Source of the DNA: Chloroflexota bacterium
Lineage (GTDB): Bacteria; Chloroflexota; UBA6077
Direction: 5' to 3'
NCBI GenBank assembly: GCA_023380955.1
Contig: JAMCTB010000058.1
Coordinates: 7,974-32,927, forward strand
DNA length: 24,954 bases
Both the position numbers and the translations under genes were made by a program. Of this stretch, positions 1 through 8,040 are shown one piece after another. The notes under the pieces were generated by a model that was not told the DNA's origin, searched no databases, and saw only the letters and a list, made by a program, of their open reading frames with translations. The number at the start of each line of letters is the position of its first letter. Position 1 is the stretch's first letter.

Positions 1-1
1 A

Positions 2-541
2 CCGGTTGAATCCGCGGTCTTGGGAGCCCAGGAGGGGCGTAGGGCGGCGGCCTCGGGCACCATCCGGCTGCTGCTGGTCCAGTGCGGCCGCTATCGGCTC
101 GGCTTCCCCTCGGGGCTTGTCCGGGGGGTGGTGGAGCCGGGCGAGATCGTTCCCCTGGGCCTGCCGGAGCTGGAAGGATTGATGTGGAGGGAGGGTGCCC
201 TCATCCCGGCCGCCAAGTTGGGGCCTCGGCTGGGCCTCCGATCGGGGGAATCGAGTGTGTGCGGCCACGGCGTGTTGGTTCGCTCGGGGGAGGGCCTTCT
301 CTGCCTGCTGGTGGACGAGGCTCTGGACCTGGTAGAGGTCCCGGCGACCTCCGTCGTAGCTTTGCCGCCGCTGGTTAGGAAGGTGGTGCCGTTGGAGGGT
401 CTCGAGTCCGCCGCGCTGGTGGAGAGCCTCCTCTTGATTGTGGATCCCGTTCGACTGCTCGGGCAACAGGGGGTCGCGGAACTGATGGCCGCTGCCGCTC
501 GAGTGGGGAATCCCGGGGCCACCCACGAGGAGCCGGAGTAG
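2..541 (+). CDS. cheW: CheW-like chemotaxis coupling protein (5' partial)
   Basis: This is a CheW-domain scaffold protein that would link a chemoreceptor to the CheA kinase encoded next. The CheW fold starts around the segment IRLLLVQCGRYRLGFP and continues through VRGVVEP, the central LIPAAKLGPRLGL strand and the LLIVDPVRLLG end, covering about 140 residues. The reading frame is open to the first base of the window. The first possible start is a TTG at 20, which has no ribosome binding site, so the real start probably lies upstream. The stop is three bases before the CheA start, so the two genes are translationally linked. It is divergent from textbook CheW proteins, and the call rests on fold pattern plus neighbourhood. 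It could also be the C-terminal part of a longer CheW-domain protein. Confidence 0.8.
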   Translation, partial: PVESAVLGAQEGRRAAASGTIRLLLVQCGRYRLGFPSGLVRGVVEPGEIVPLGLPELEGLMWREGALIPAAKLGPRLGLRSGESSVCGHGVLVRSGEGLLCLLVDEALDLVEVPATSVVALPPLVRKVVPLEGLESAALVESLLLIVDPVRLLGQQGVAELMAAAARVGNPGATHEEPE

Positions 542-544
542 GCC

Positions 545-2692
545 GTGTCCATGGGCATCGATCGATCCGCCTACATAGGGGCTTTTCGGGAGGAGATGCT
601 GGAGCATCTCCAGGCCCTGACCCAGGGTCTTCTCTCCTTGGAGAGCCACCCCGGAGTTGCCTCCTCTGTGACCGAGGTGTTCCGCCGCGTCCACACCATC
701 AAGGGCTCGGCCCGGATGATGGGGTTCGGGGAGATGGCGGACCTGTCTCACGCCATGGAGGATGTCCTGGACGAGCTGCGCTCGGGCAGGCTGAGGTCGA
801 GCCCGCCCCTGTTGGATGCGATGCTCACGGCGGTGGATCTGCTGCGGGAGTTGGTCAAGAAGCCGCCGGAGGCGGGCGCCGAGCGGCCGGACGTTCAGGC
901 GGTCCTCAAGTGGCTCGCGGACCTTCGGGGTGTTGGGGGCGAAGACGGGGCTGCGCCCCAGCCCCATGAACCCTCGGGACAGCGGCCTGCCGCGGAGCGG
1001 GCGGGAGAGCCTGCGCGCGAGACGGTGCGCGTCGAAGTGAGGAGGATCGACACCATTCTCAACCTGGCCGGCGAGCTGATGGTGCTGGACGCGGGCCGGA
1101 AGCAGTGGACAGACGATCTTGCCCGGTGGGTGGAGATGCTCGATGCCGCCAGGGTGGCCGCCCAGGGCGCCGGTTTGAGGGGGCTGGGCGAGCAGGCTCA
1201 ACGACTGTCGGAGAGCGCCTCCAGGGCGGCCAAGCGGTACCGCCGCCTTTTCGCCCAGCAGGCGGAGGTCGTGCGGGAGCTGCACTATCAGGTTTCCACC
1301 CTGCGGATGCTTCCGACGCGATCGATCCTCTCCGCCCTGCCAAGAGCCGCCCGAGACCTGGCCAGGGAGGAGGACAAGGAAGTCGAGATCCTCATCGAGG
1401 GGGAAGACACCGAGATCGACCGCGAGGTGTTGGAGCGGGTGAGGAACCCAATCCTGCACCTGGTGAGCAACGCAGTCCACCACGGGATCGAGTCTCCCGC
1501 GGATCGCGTCGCAGCGGGAAAGCCGAGGGCGGGGCGAATACGGATCTGCGCCTACAGCCGTGGAGAGCAGGCCATCATCGAGGTCGAGGACGACGGCGCC
1601 GGCGTGGACTCCCGGGCGGTGCGGCAGGCCGCTGTGGAGAAGGGCATGCTCGGTGTCGCCGAAGCGGAGGCGCTGCGGGACGCGGAATGCGTGCGGCTGC
1701 TGTTTCTCCCTGGTTTTACCACCAGCAGCGTGGTGAGCGACAGGTCGGGACGCGGGGTGGGACTGGACGCAGTCAAGGCAGAGATCGACGCCCTTAAGGG
1801 AAGAGTCTCCCTGGAGAGCCGCCTGGGTGAGGGAACCAAGATCACGCTGGAGATGCCCATCACCCTGGCTTTCACCCACGTACTGCTGGTGGAGGTTGGG
1901 CGCTCGATCTATGGGATCCCCTGTGCTTCCACCCAAGGGATCGCGGAGGTCCCTGCCAGGGCGGTGCGCACCCTGCAGGCTCGCCAAGCTGTGGACATGA
2001 CGGGGCGAACCGTGCCCCTGGTGTGGACCCATCGGATACTTGGCGTGGAATCCGGCCTCCCGAACGGAGTTACCAGGTGGCCGGCCTTGCTGCTGGGGCC
2101 CCCGGAGAGACCGATGGCCTTCGTGGTGGATCGGGTGATCGGGGATGAGAACGTGATCGTGAAGCCGTTGGGCCCGCTGCTCCGTCGCGTGCCCAACGTA
2201 TCGGGAGGCATCATCCTGGGGGACGGACGGGTGGCGCTGCTGCTCTCCGCCATCGCCTTGGTCGATGCGGTCCGAGGAGCGCAATCGCCGGAGGCTGCAC
2301 CATCGGTGGGTGGGTCGCGAGTGAAAGCGAAGAGAGTGCTGGTGGTAGATGACGCGGCCGTCAGCAGGGAGTTGGAGCGGGGGATCCTCGCGGCGGCGGG
2401 CTACGAGGTGGAGACCGCCGTGGATGGCCTGGACGCCCTCGACAGGCTGAGGTCTCGAGAGTTCGCGCTGGTGGTGGCCGACGTGGAGATGCCCCGACTG
2501 GACGGGCTGCAGCTGACCGCGGCCATTCGGGAGGACCCTCGATTGGGCAATCTGCCGGTGGTGATAATCAGTGCCAGGGAAAGCGACGAGGATCGGCGGC
2601 GCGGCATGGAGATGGGGGCTCAAGCCTACGTGGGCAAAGGCTCCTTCGACCAGGCTACGCTGCTGGATACCATCGAGTCGCTCATCGGGTGA
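545..2692 (+). CDS. cheA: Hybrid chemotaxis histidine kinase CheA with C-terminal receiver
   Basis: A 715-residue cytoplasmic CheA-type kinase that autophosphorylates and passes phosphate to response regulators. Domains in order: an Hpt domain at 1-110 with the phosphorylatable His50 in RRVHTIKGSARMMGF; a linker with no recognisable P2 domain; a dimerisation helix pair at about 165-255; an ATPase domain at 270-440 with N-box HLVSNAVHHGIE, G1 EDDGAGVD and G2 GRGVGLDAV; a CheW-like P5 domain at 442-575; and a receiver at 595-715 with acidic pair D602/D603, phosphoacceptor D646 and K698. All catalytic motifs look intact. A GTG start at 545 is chosen; an ATG at 551 is possible. A CheA with a fused receiver and no P2 is typical of Wsp/Frz-like 'alternative function' chemosensory systems. 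Confidence 0.95.
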   Translation: MSMGIDRSAYIGAFREEMLEHLQALTQGLLSLESHPGVASSVTEVFRRVHTIKGSARMMGFGEMADLSHAMEDVLDELRSGRLRSSPPLLDAMLTAVDLLRELVKKPPEAGAERPDVQAVLKWLADLRGVGGEDGAAPQPHEPSGQRPAAERAGEPARETVRVEVRRIDTILNLAGELMVLDAGRKQWTDDLARWVEMLDAARVAAQGAGLRGLGEQAQRLSESASRAAKRYRRLFAQQAEVVRELHYQVSTLRMLPTRSILSALPRAARDLAREEDKEVEILIEGEDTEIDREVLERVRNPILHLVSNAVHHGIESPADRVAAGKPRAGRIRICAYSRGEQAIIEVEDDGAGVDSRAVRQAAVEKGMLGVAEAEALRDAECVRLLFLPGFTTSSVVSDRSGRGVGLDAVKAEIDALKGRVSLESRLGEGTKITLEMPITLAFTHVLLVEVGRSIYGIPCASTQGIAEVPARAVRTLQARQAVDMTGRTVPLVWTHRILGVESGLPNGVTRWPALLLGPPERPMAFVVDRVIGDENVIVKPLGPLLRRVPNVSGGIILGDGRVALLLSAIALVDAVRGAQSPEAAPSVGGSRVKAKRVLVVDDAAVSRELERGILAAAGYEVETAVDGLDALDRLRSREFALVVADVEMPRLDGLQLTAAIREDPRLGNLPVVIISARESDEDRRRGMEMGAQAYVGKGSFDQATLLDTIESLIG

Positions 2693-2705
2693 CCAGGAGT
2701 TGGCG

Positions 2706-4205
2706 TTGAGTTCCTGTTCTCTACACAACGGACCCGGCAGCAACCTGACCAGGGGGGAGTATCTCCTGTTTCAGGAGCTGATTGCGCAGACGAGCGGGCT
2801 TCGTTTCGAAGACAGGGACTGGACCCCTTTGCGGGCGGCAGTGTGCGAGCGGGTGGCCGCCGCAGGGAGTTCCAGCTTCGGTGAGTATTACGAGTTGCTG
2901 CGCTCGTCCAATGGTTCCCAGGAGTTGGGGCGGCTGATAGAGCTGTTGACCGTTCACGAGACGGCCTTCTTCAGGAATCGAGGGCATTTCGATCTCCTGA
3001 CGCGCAGGGTCGTTCCAGAGCTGTTGGAGACGAAGTCGGCTACCCGCACCATCAGGGTCTGGAGTGCCGGTTGCTCCACCGGGCAGGAAGCCTACTCCAT
3101 CGCGATCAGTCTGATGGAAGCGGTGCCCGACTTCGACGGCTGGCGGATCGAGGTGCTGGCCACCGACATCAGCCAGCGGGCGCTGGAGCAGGGTCGGAGC
3201 GGCCTCTATCCGAGCCGCGCCGTCAGAAACGTCGACCCCCGCTTGCTGGACCGCTACTTCCAGCCCTGCGAGGGCGGCTACAGGGTCGCCGACGGTGCCA
3301 GGAAATTGGTGCGCTTCGAGTATCTGAACCTGGTGAAGGAGCCGTTCCCGCTGGCGGCGCTGAGCCCCTTCGACGTCGTTTTCTGCGAAAACGTCACCAT
3401 CTACTTCAAGGTCGAATCCACGCGCCGGGTGATCCGCAACTTCTACGAGGCCCTGGTGGAGGGGGGGTACCTCTTCCTGGGCTATTCGGAAACCCTGTGG
3501 CAGACCTCCAGCGACTTCGTACTGAGGGAGATGGACGGCAGCTTCGTCTATCAGAAGCCCTTGGGGTTGGGGGAAGCCGCTGCCGAGAAAGGGGCGGCGG
3601 CCCGGCCGGGCAGGGCAGGGGGCACGGTCGAGGTGGCCGTCCCCCTGAGATCGACCTCCCGTCGCTCCAGGGGCGGAACCCCGCCCTCCGGGCCCTCCAG
3701 GAGGGTGGGCACTTTGGAGGAAGCGATAGCCCTGTACGAGGCCAGACGCTTCGAGGAGGCGCTGCTGGTGGTGGAAGGTCTGCTGTCGGCGGATCCCGGC
3801 AACCCCGAAGCCCACCTGCTGGCGGCGAAGCTCAGAGCCGATCGTGAGGAGGTGGGGCCGGCTCTAAGGCACTGTCGCAGGGTGCTGGAGGCGGACCCCC
3901 TTCTGGAGGAAGGGCACTACTTGATGGGTGTCCTGCTGCTGCGGGCAGGCGACATCCCAGGCTCTGCCGATTCCCTGGCCCGGGTCATCTACCTGAACCC
4001 GGTGGGACACCGCTCGGCCCTGGCCCACTTCCATCTAGGTGGTGTGCATGCTGATGGCGGGGAGAGGGACGCGGCGGCCCGAGAGTATCGCGGCGCTCTT
4101 CGACTGTTGGAGCGCTTTCCCAAGGATGAGTTGATAGAGGAGTTCTCCGCCGATTTCCTGGCCAGGGTGTGCCGGAGACGGCTGGAGGAGTTGGGACGGG
4201 GGTGA
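2706..4205 (+). CDS. cheR: CheR-type chemoreceptor methyltransferase with C-terminal TPR-like repeats
   Basis: An S-adenosylmethionine-dependent methyltransferase that methylates glutamates on chemoreceptors. With a TTG start at 2706, six bases after an AGGAG, the protein has 499 residues. The all-helical CheR N-domain covers about 15-85, with TVHETAFFR at 82-90. The SAM-binding domain covers 110-285: VWSAGCSTGQEAYSIA at 118-133, LATDIS at 151-156 and FCENVTIYF at 226-234, where most CheR proteins read RNVLIYF. After a basic, Pro/Gly-rich linker (290-335), residues 336-470 form three or four TPR-like helical pairs (EEAIALYEARRFEEALLVVEGLL and following). CheR-TPR proteins such as WspC occur in c-di-GMP-controlling chemosensory systems. 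The frame is open back to 2571 inside cheA, but those codons are not expected to be translated. No CheB is visible. Confidence 0.92.
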   Translation: MSSCSLHNGPGSNLTRGEYLLFQELIAQTSGLRFEDRDWTPLRAAVCERVAAAGSSSFGEYYELLRSSNGSQELGRLIELLTVHETAFFRNRGHFDLLTRRVVPELLETKSATRTIRVWSAGCSTGQEAYSIAISLMEAVPDFDGWRIEVLATDISQRALEQGRSGLYPSRAVRNVDPRLLDRYFQPCEGGYRVADGARKLVRFEYLNLVKEPFPLAALSPFDVVFCENVTIYFKVESTRRVIRNFYEALVEGGYLFLGYSETLWQTSSDFVLREMDGSFVYQKPLGLGEAAAEKGAAARPGRAGGTVEVAVPLRSTSRRSRGGTPPSGPSRRVGTLEEAIALYEARRFEEALLVVEGLLSADPGNPEAHLLAAKLRADREEVGPALRHCRRVLEADPLLEEGHYLMGVLLLRAGDIPGSADSLARVIYLNPVGHRSALAHFHLGGVHADGGERDAAAREYRGALRLLERFPKDELIEEFSADFLARVCRRRLEELGRG

Positions 4206-4219
4206 AGCTGGAGGAAGGT

Positions 4220-5692
4220 ATGGCGAAGGCGAAGGTGCTGGTGGCCGACGATAGCCAAACCTCTCTGGCCCTGGTGAAGGATCTGCTGGAGAGCAACTGT
4301 TACGAGGTGATCGCTGCCCGAGATGGGTTAGAGGCTATGGAGGCTGCCTACAGGGTGAGCCCTGACGTCGTTCTTCTGGACGTGGTGATGCCCCGCATGA
4401 ACGGCTACCAGGTGTGTCGGATGCTGAAGCTGGACGACCAGACCAGCCACATACCGGTGGTGATGCTCACCTCAAAAGACCTGCCGGCCGACCAGTACTG
4501 GGGTCTTCAGACCGGGGCCGACGCCTACGTGACCAAGGAGCAGCCCCTCAAGATGGTGCTCGAGGCGGTGGAGACGGTACTGGCCGGAAGAGATGCATCG
4601 TCCCTGGCGAACCCGCAGCAGATCGTCGGGCATACCGCCAGCGCCGTGGATCTGCTGAGCCGGCTGAACGAAATCCTGGACCGAAAGCTGTACGAGGCCA
4701 CTATCCTCGGAGAGGTCAGCAAGCTGGCCTGGTCGGCACCGGACCTGGAGCGAACCACCAGAGAGATCATGGCCCTCTTCGGTAGGCTGTTCGACTTCCG
4801 TCTGGCCTGCATGCTGGTGCCGGCAGACAGGTCGCGCGCAGGCGAGATGATCTGGATGGTCCGTTCTACCATGTCGACCTCCACCCTTGGAGCCTGCGAG
4901 GAGCAGTTGCTGTCTCTGCTCTCGGAGAGGGGTGGGCCGGCACCGGACAGGCGAAGCCTGAAGCGGCGGACCGTCGTTGCTCCCGGGGTTCGTGTGATCT
5001 CCGGGGAGAAGGGGGATCCGTTGCCCGGCCTCTGCCATACGGTTCCCCTGGGATCTCGGGAGCACGAGACGGGCATCTTCGGCCTGTGGGGCAGCGAGCG
5101 GGTCCTGGCCTCCCTGGAGTCCCTTCAGATCGTGGGCATGCTGGCCAACGCGGCGTACGTGGTGCTGGACAACGCTCGGCTCTATCAGGAGATGCAGAGG
5201 CTGGCAACCACCGACGAACTGACAGGTCTCGCCAACTATCGCCAGTTCCAGGAGTCGCTGGACAGGGAGTATCAGAGGAGCCGGCGGAGCGGGGAGCCGG
5301 TGGCCGTGCTGATGATAGATCTGGACGACTTCAAGTCGATCAACGACGCCTTTGGACACAAGAGCGGGGACCAGGTGCTCGAGACCGTGGCCGCTGCCTT
5401 GACGGGAAGCGCTCGCCAATACGACCTGATCGCCCGTTACGGTGGTGAGGAGTTCGCCGTCATACTGCCGGGCACCGGCGCCCGCGGGGCCGTCGAGATG
5501 GGAGAACGCCTTCGGTTGCTAGTCCGCACCGTCGCTGGGCGCATGAATCTGGAGCGGCTCAGCGCGAGTGTCGGAGTTGCCGTCTACCCCAACCCGAGGA
5601 TCGTGGACGCTCAGGCATTGGTGCGGGAGGCCGATGCCGCGCTGTATCGCGCCAAGGCTGAGGGAAAGGATCGAGTTCGCCTGGCTCCTTAG
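4220..5692 (+). CDS. Response regulator with receiver, GAF-like middle region and GGDEF diguanylate cyclase domain
   Basis: A predicted phosphorylation-controlled diguanylate cyclase making c-di-GMP from two GTP. The ATG at 4220 follows a GGAGG by five bases (490 residues); an overlapping GTG at 4202 is an alternative. Residues 1-125 form a receiver with VADDS at its start, phosphoacceptor D54 in LLDVVMP and K106. Residues 150-325 resemble a GAF-type sensory fold, but I see no diagnostic ligand motif. The GGDEF domain spans 328-490: TDELTGLANYRQF, LMIDLDDFKSINDAFGH, the active-site GGEEF at 408-412, and a complete allosteric I-site RQYD at 399-402, exactly five residues before it. It should therefore be active and product-inhibited. 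It is the likely output of the upstream CheA, analogous to WspR but with an inserted middle domain. Confidence 0.93.
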   Translation: MAKAKVLVADDSQTSLALVKDLLESNCYEVIAARDGLEAMEAAYRVSPDVVLLDVVMPRMNGYQVCRMLKLDDQTSHIPVVMLTSKDLPADQYWGLQTGADAYVTKEQPLKMVLEAVETVLAGRDASSLANPQQIVGHTASAVDLLSRLNEILDRKLYEATILGEVSKLAWSAPDLERTTREIMALFGRLFDFRLACMLVPADRSRAGEMIWMVRSTMSTSTLGACEEQLLSLLSERGGPAPDRRSLKRRTVVAPGVRVISGEKGDPLPGLCHTVPLGSREHETGIFGLWGSERVLASLESLQIVGMLANAAYVVLDNARLYQEMQRLATTDELTGLANYRQFQESLDREYQRSRRSGEPVAVLMIDLDDFKSINDAFGHKSGDQVLETVAAALTGSARQYDLIARYGGEEFAVILPGTGARGAVEMGERLRLLVRTVAGRMNLERLSASVGVAVYPNPRIVDAQALVREADAALYRAKAEGKDRVRLAP

Positions 5693-5714
5693 TGCTGATC
5701 GATAGTGGCATGAT

Positions 5715-5758
5715 GACAACGCAGGCGAAGGCCGCCATCATGGCGGTCTTTTGTTGTC
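5715..5758 (+). terminator. Rho-independent terminator of the chemosensory operon
   Basis: GGCCGCCAT at 5730-5738 pairs with ATGGCGGTC at 5740-5748 (one G-U pair) and is followed directly by TTTT. An outer GACAAC/GTTGTC pair (5715-5720 with 5753-5758) encloses the whole element. It lies 22 bases past the stop of the GGDEF regulator gene. Confidence 0.85.
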
Positions 5759-5771
5759 AAGAAAAGCCGCG

Positions 5772-5797
5772 ATATTGGTGGGAAATGAGACCGATAT
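5772..5797. repeat. Imperfect inverted repeat upstream of the region 2 promoter
   Basis: ATATTGGT at 5772-5779 pairs with ACCGATAT at 5790-5797 (one G-U) around a 10-base loop, and TTT follows at once. It may be a second weak terminator for the upstream operon or an operator for the promoter 12 bases downstream. The sequence alone does not decide between these. Confidence 0.4.
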
Positions 5798-5808
5798 TTT
5801 CGTTAATG

Positions 5809-5837
5809 TTGACCAGACAAGGCCGTTGACAAATAAT
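5809..5837 (+). promoter_or_regulatory. Sigma70-type promoter of the transporter/oxidoreductase locus
   Basis: A -35 box TTGACC (5809-5814) is separated by exactly 17 bases from a -10 box AATAAT (5832-5837), in an AT-rich patch that contrasts with the surrounding GC-rich DNA. It leaves a 5' leader of about 155 bases before the first gene at 5998. A TTGACA at 5826-5831 lies inside the spacer but has no good -10 box at the right distance. The leader contains a near-perfect Shine-Dalgarno stretch, AAAGGAGGTGG at 5914-5924, with no start codon at a usable distance; the gene's own AAAGGAG is just before 5998. Confidence 0.65.
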
Positions 5838-5997
5838 TACGCGGACATCGGTGGATCCTCGTTGCACTCTTGGCTTTCGTCGGTCTAGCTGAAACACAGC
5901 TTGGGTTCGCGCGAAAGGAGGTGGCCAGCAAGAGGTAGAGGGCATTGTTCGGGTTATCCAACGGGTATCGCACTACTCCATCGAGAAAGGAGATGCC

Positions 5998-6591
5998 ATG
6001 TCTCGCGGAAGACTGTTCGCGGTGCTCATTGCCCTGGTCTTGTCCCTGGCTATGGTCCCCACTGCCTTTGCCGCCGGTACCGACGTGAAGGTGGGCGACG
6101 TGGACGCTACGGTGTACGCTCCCAGCGTCGTCTGGCAGGCGACCAACGCTCACGTGATCGTGAAGCTGGAGAACCTGGGCTCCAAGCCCGTCACGGTGGA
6201 CGGCCTGTTCAAGTTCCCGGAGGGGAAGGACACCCAGTTCACCTATGGCCTCAAGAAGGGTGCCAACGCGGCTCCCAAGGAAGGGGCCACGCAGAGCTTG
6301 AAGGAGCTGAAGCCGGGCGAGAGCAAGTACATCGCCTTCACCTACATCACCCCCAAGAGCAGCGCCCAGCTGGGGCAGTACACGGCCAACCTCACCCTGA
6401 AGGTAGACGGAGCCTCCAAGACCATCCCCTGGACCTTCGACGTTCGCACCGGCGCCGTCTTCGTGGCTCAGACCCAATCCATCGTCGTGATGATCTACGC
6501 CATCTCCGCCGCGATGCTGGTCTTCTGGTTCGTCTACTTCAAGTTCTTCGTCAACAAGAGGTTCAACATCCTGGCCGGTGAAGAGGTGTAG
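5998..6591 (+). CDS. Exported protein with C-terminal membrane anchor, unknown function
   Basis: A 197-residue protein I cannot assign to a named family. Residues 1-26 are a classical signal peptide ending AFAA. Residues 28-150 are predicted beta-rich, with the pattern of an extracytoplasmic Ig/CARDB-like domain (HVIVKLENLGSKPVTVDGLF, then LKPGESKYIAFTYITP and YTANLTLKVDG). Residues 161-184 form a hydrophobic helix (IVVMIYAISAAMLVFWFVYF) followed by a short, positively charged cytoplasmic tail (FVNKRFN). It has no cysteine. The ATG follows AAAGGAG at ideal spacing. It is the first gene after the 5809 promoter and sits 15 bases before the NRAMP-like transporter, so it may be an accessory or substrate-presenting subunit of that transporter. 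That role is inferred from position only. Confidence 0.75.
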   Translation: MSRGRLFAVLIALVLSLAMVPTAFAAGTDVKVGDVDATVYAPSVVWQATNAHVIVKLENLGSKPVTVDGLFKFPEGKDTQFTYGLKKGANAAPKEGATQSLKELKPGESKYIAFTYITPKSSAQLGQYTANLTLKVDGASKTIPWTFDVRTGAVFVAQTQSIVVMIYAISAAMLVFWFVYFKFFVNKRFNILAGEEV

Positions 6592-6606
6592 AGAGGAGAG
6601 TAAGCG

Positions 6607-7908
6607 ATGGCAACCGTTACTGGTGCGATCGGGGCTGACGTAAAGCCCTGGTCACTCGGTGAAGGCACGGGCTTCGCGCAGCGTGTCAAGGACCTGGGCC
6701 CCGGCGCTTTCGTCGCCGCAACCTTCATCGGGTCCGGCGACATCGCGACCGGCGGCACGGCGGGCGGCATGTTCGGCTTCGGCTACTGGTGGGCCTACTG
6801 GGTCACCTGCGCCGTCGCCTGGTTCTGCCTGGACGTGGTCTCCCGCTACTACCTGGTCACGGGCAAGGCCGGCGTCTCCATGTTCCGGTCGATCCCCAAG
6901 ATCGGGTGGCTGCTGGCGCTCTTCATCGGCCTCTTCGGCGTCTACTACGGCGTCGGCAACGTGACGTCGCAGTTCTCGGCCTCGGCCTGGGCCGTCACCG
7001 GCATTTTCCCCTCGCTGAACTACGAGCTGGCGGCGGGCCTCGTCGCCGTGCTGTGCATGGCTCTGGTCTGGATCGGGAACTATAGCTGGCTGGAGAAGAC
7101 GATGGGCGTGATGCTGGTGGCTATCGTCGCCAGCTTCTTCGCGGCGGCCTTCGCGACCGGCGTGAACGTCGCCGACGCGGCCAGGGGCCTCATTCCTGCG
7201 GCCGATCCGAAGGGCGGCTTCGCCAACAACTTCCAGGCCATCGCCGGTACCAACATCAACGGCGCGGCGGTGCTGCTCTTCGCGTACAACCTGATGGAGC
7301 GCGGGAACCTCCCGGACGACCTGAGGGGCAAGGCTAGGTTCCTCAGCTTCGCCAGGTCCAACGCGCTGCTCGGCTCCTTCGGGGCCGTGGTGGTCGGTTT
7401 TGCGCTGCTGGGCGTGATCAACCAGGTGATCTACCCCTACGGGATCATCCCTCGCAAGCCCGAGGATTACGCCATCCTGATCGAGCCGGTTGCGGGCGCG
7501 TGGGCCATCCCGGTCTTCAGCCTGGGCGTGCTGGCGGCCGCGTTCTCGTCGGCCCTGGGCAACGGGATGATCGGCGCCTACGTGACCTGCGAGTACTTCC
7601 TGGGCAAGTCGGTTCGGAGTAACAACATCCACTTCAAGGTCGTGTACATCCTGAACGCCGTCATAGCGGGCGCCATGGTTATGGCCAGGATCGATCCCAT
7701 CTTCCTGAAGACCATCACCTCCATGATGAACGCTAGCTTCTTCGGGATCGTGGGGCTTGTGCTGGCCTACTGGGCCGGCAGCAGCAAGCTGGGCTACTTC
7801 CGGAACGGGGGCAGCGTCCCGCTCTGGGCACTGACGATTCTGACCATCGTGGTGGCCGGCTACGTGGGTATCTTCAACCTGGGCGGCTACTTCGGCCTGA
7901 AGTTCTAA
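6607..7908 (+). CDS. NRAMP-fold (SLC11-like) membrane transporter lacking the canonical metal-site motifs
   Basis: A 433-residue polytopic membrane protein with about 11 hydrophobic segments, matching the NRAMP/SLC11 family in length and in its N-terminal pattern (VKDLGPGAFVAATFIGSGD). In canonical members transmembrane helix 1 carries DPGN and helix 6 carries MPHN, whose Asp, Asn and Met bind Mn2+/Fe2+. Here helix 1 reads GSGD (residues 42-45), and the helix 6 region at 213-230 (GTNINGAAVLLFAYNLM) has no MPHN. Divalent Mn/Fe transport is therefore doubtful; the substrate could be another cation or a small organic molecule. The gene is followed after 11 bases by a 28-residue membrane peptide and lies in an operon ending with 2-oxoacid oxidoreductase genes. 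Family membership is fairly secure; the substrate is unknown. Confidence 0.82.
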   Translation: MATVTGAIGADVKPWSLGEGTGFAQRVKDLGPGAFVAATFIGSGDIATGGTAGGMFGFGYWWAYWVTCAVAWFCLDVVSRYYLVTGKAGVSMFRSIPKIGWLLALFIGLFGVYYGVGNVTSQFSASAWAVTGIFPSLNYELAAGLVAVLCMALVWIGNYSWLEKTMGVMLVAIVASFFAAAFATGVNVADAARGLIPAADPKGGFANNFQAIAGTNINGAAVLLFAYNLMERGNLPDDLRGKARFLSFARSNALLGSFGAVVVGFALLGVINQVIYPYGIIPRKPEDYAILIEPVAGAWAIPVFSLGVLAAAFSSALGNGMIGAYVTCEYFLGKSVRSNNIHFKVVYILNAVIAGAMVMARIDPIFLKTITSMMNASFFGIVGLVLAYWAGSSKLGYFRNGGSVPLWALTILTIVVAGYVGIFNLGGYFGLKF

Positions 7909-7919
7909 GGAGGCGCACT

Positions 7920-8006
7920 GTGGATATCGTGCCGATTCTCGGGTTGGTGTTCTACATGGCTCTCACTGTCTGGATCGTCTACGCCTCGATGTGGGGCAAG
8001 GCATAA
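7920..8006 (+). CDS. 28-residue single-pass membrane peptide, putative transporter small subunit
   Basis: A very short reading frame with a strong ribosome binding site: AAGGAGG at 7907-7913, overlapping the transporter stop, six bases before a GTG start. The peptide begins MDIVPILGLVFYMALT and ends YASMWGKA. It is essentially one hydrophobic helix (residues 4-23) with an acidic N-terminus and a basic C-terminal residue, so the C-terminus is probably cytoplasmic. Tiny single-helix proteins directly after transporter genes are known for other families, such as the MetS-like small subunits of sodium-coupled transporters. By analogy this may be a subunit or stabiliser of the NRAMP-like protein. 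It would be missed by ordinary length cut-offs. The coding call rests on the ribosome site, helix character and position. Confidence 0.72.
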   Translation: MDIVPILGLVFYMALTVWIVYASMWGKA

Positions 8007-8040
8007 GGCCAGACTGCCGTCGGGCGCTGGCCAAGCGGTT

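Noticed and set aside
2571..2705. An N-terminal extension of cheR inside cheA
   Set aside because: CheR similarity begins only after 2740, and the AGGAG plus TTG at 2706 gives a normal N-terminus.
2721..3815. A 364-codon minus-strand frame across cheR
   Set aside because: There are no recognisable domains and no ribosome site. The plus strand holds CheR motifs.
5901..6581. A plus-strand frame overlapping the first exported-protein gene
   Set aside because: Arg/Gly/His-rich shadow. The frame at 5998 has a signal peptide, a membrane helix and a proper ribosome site.
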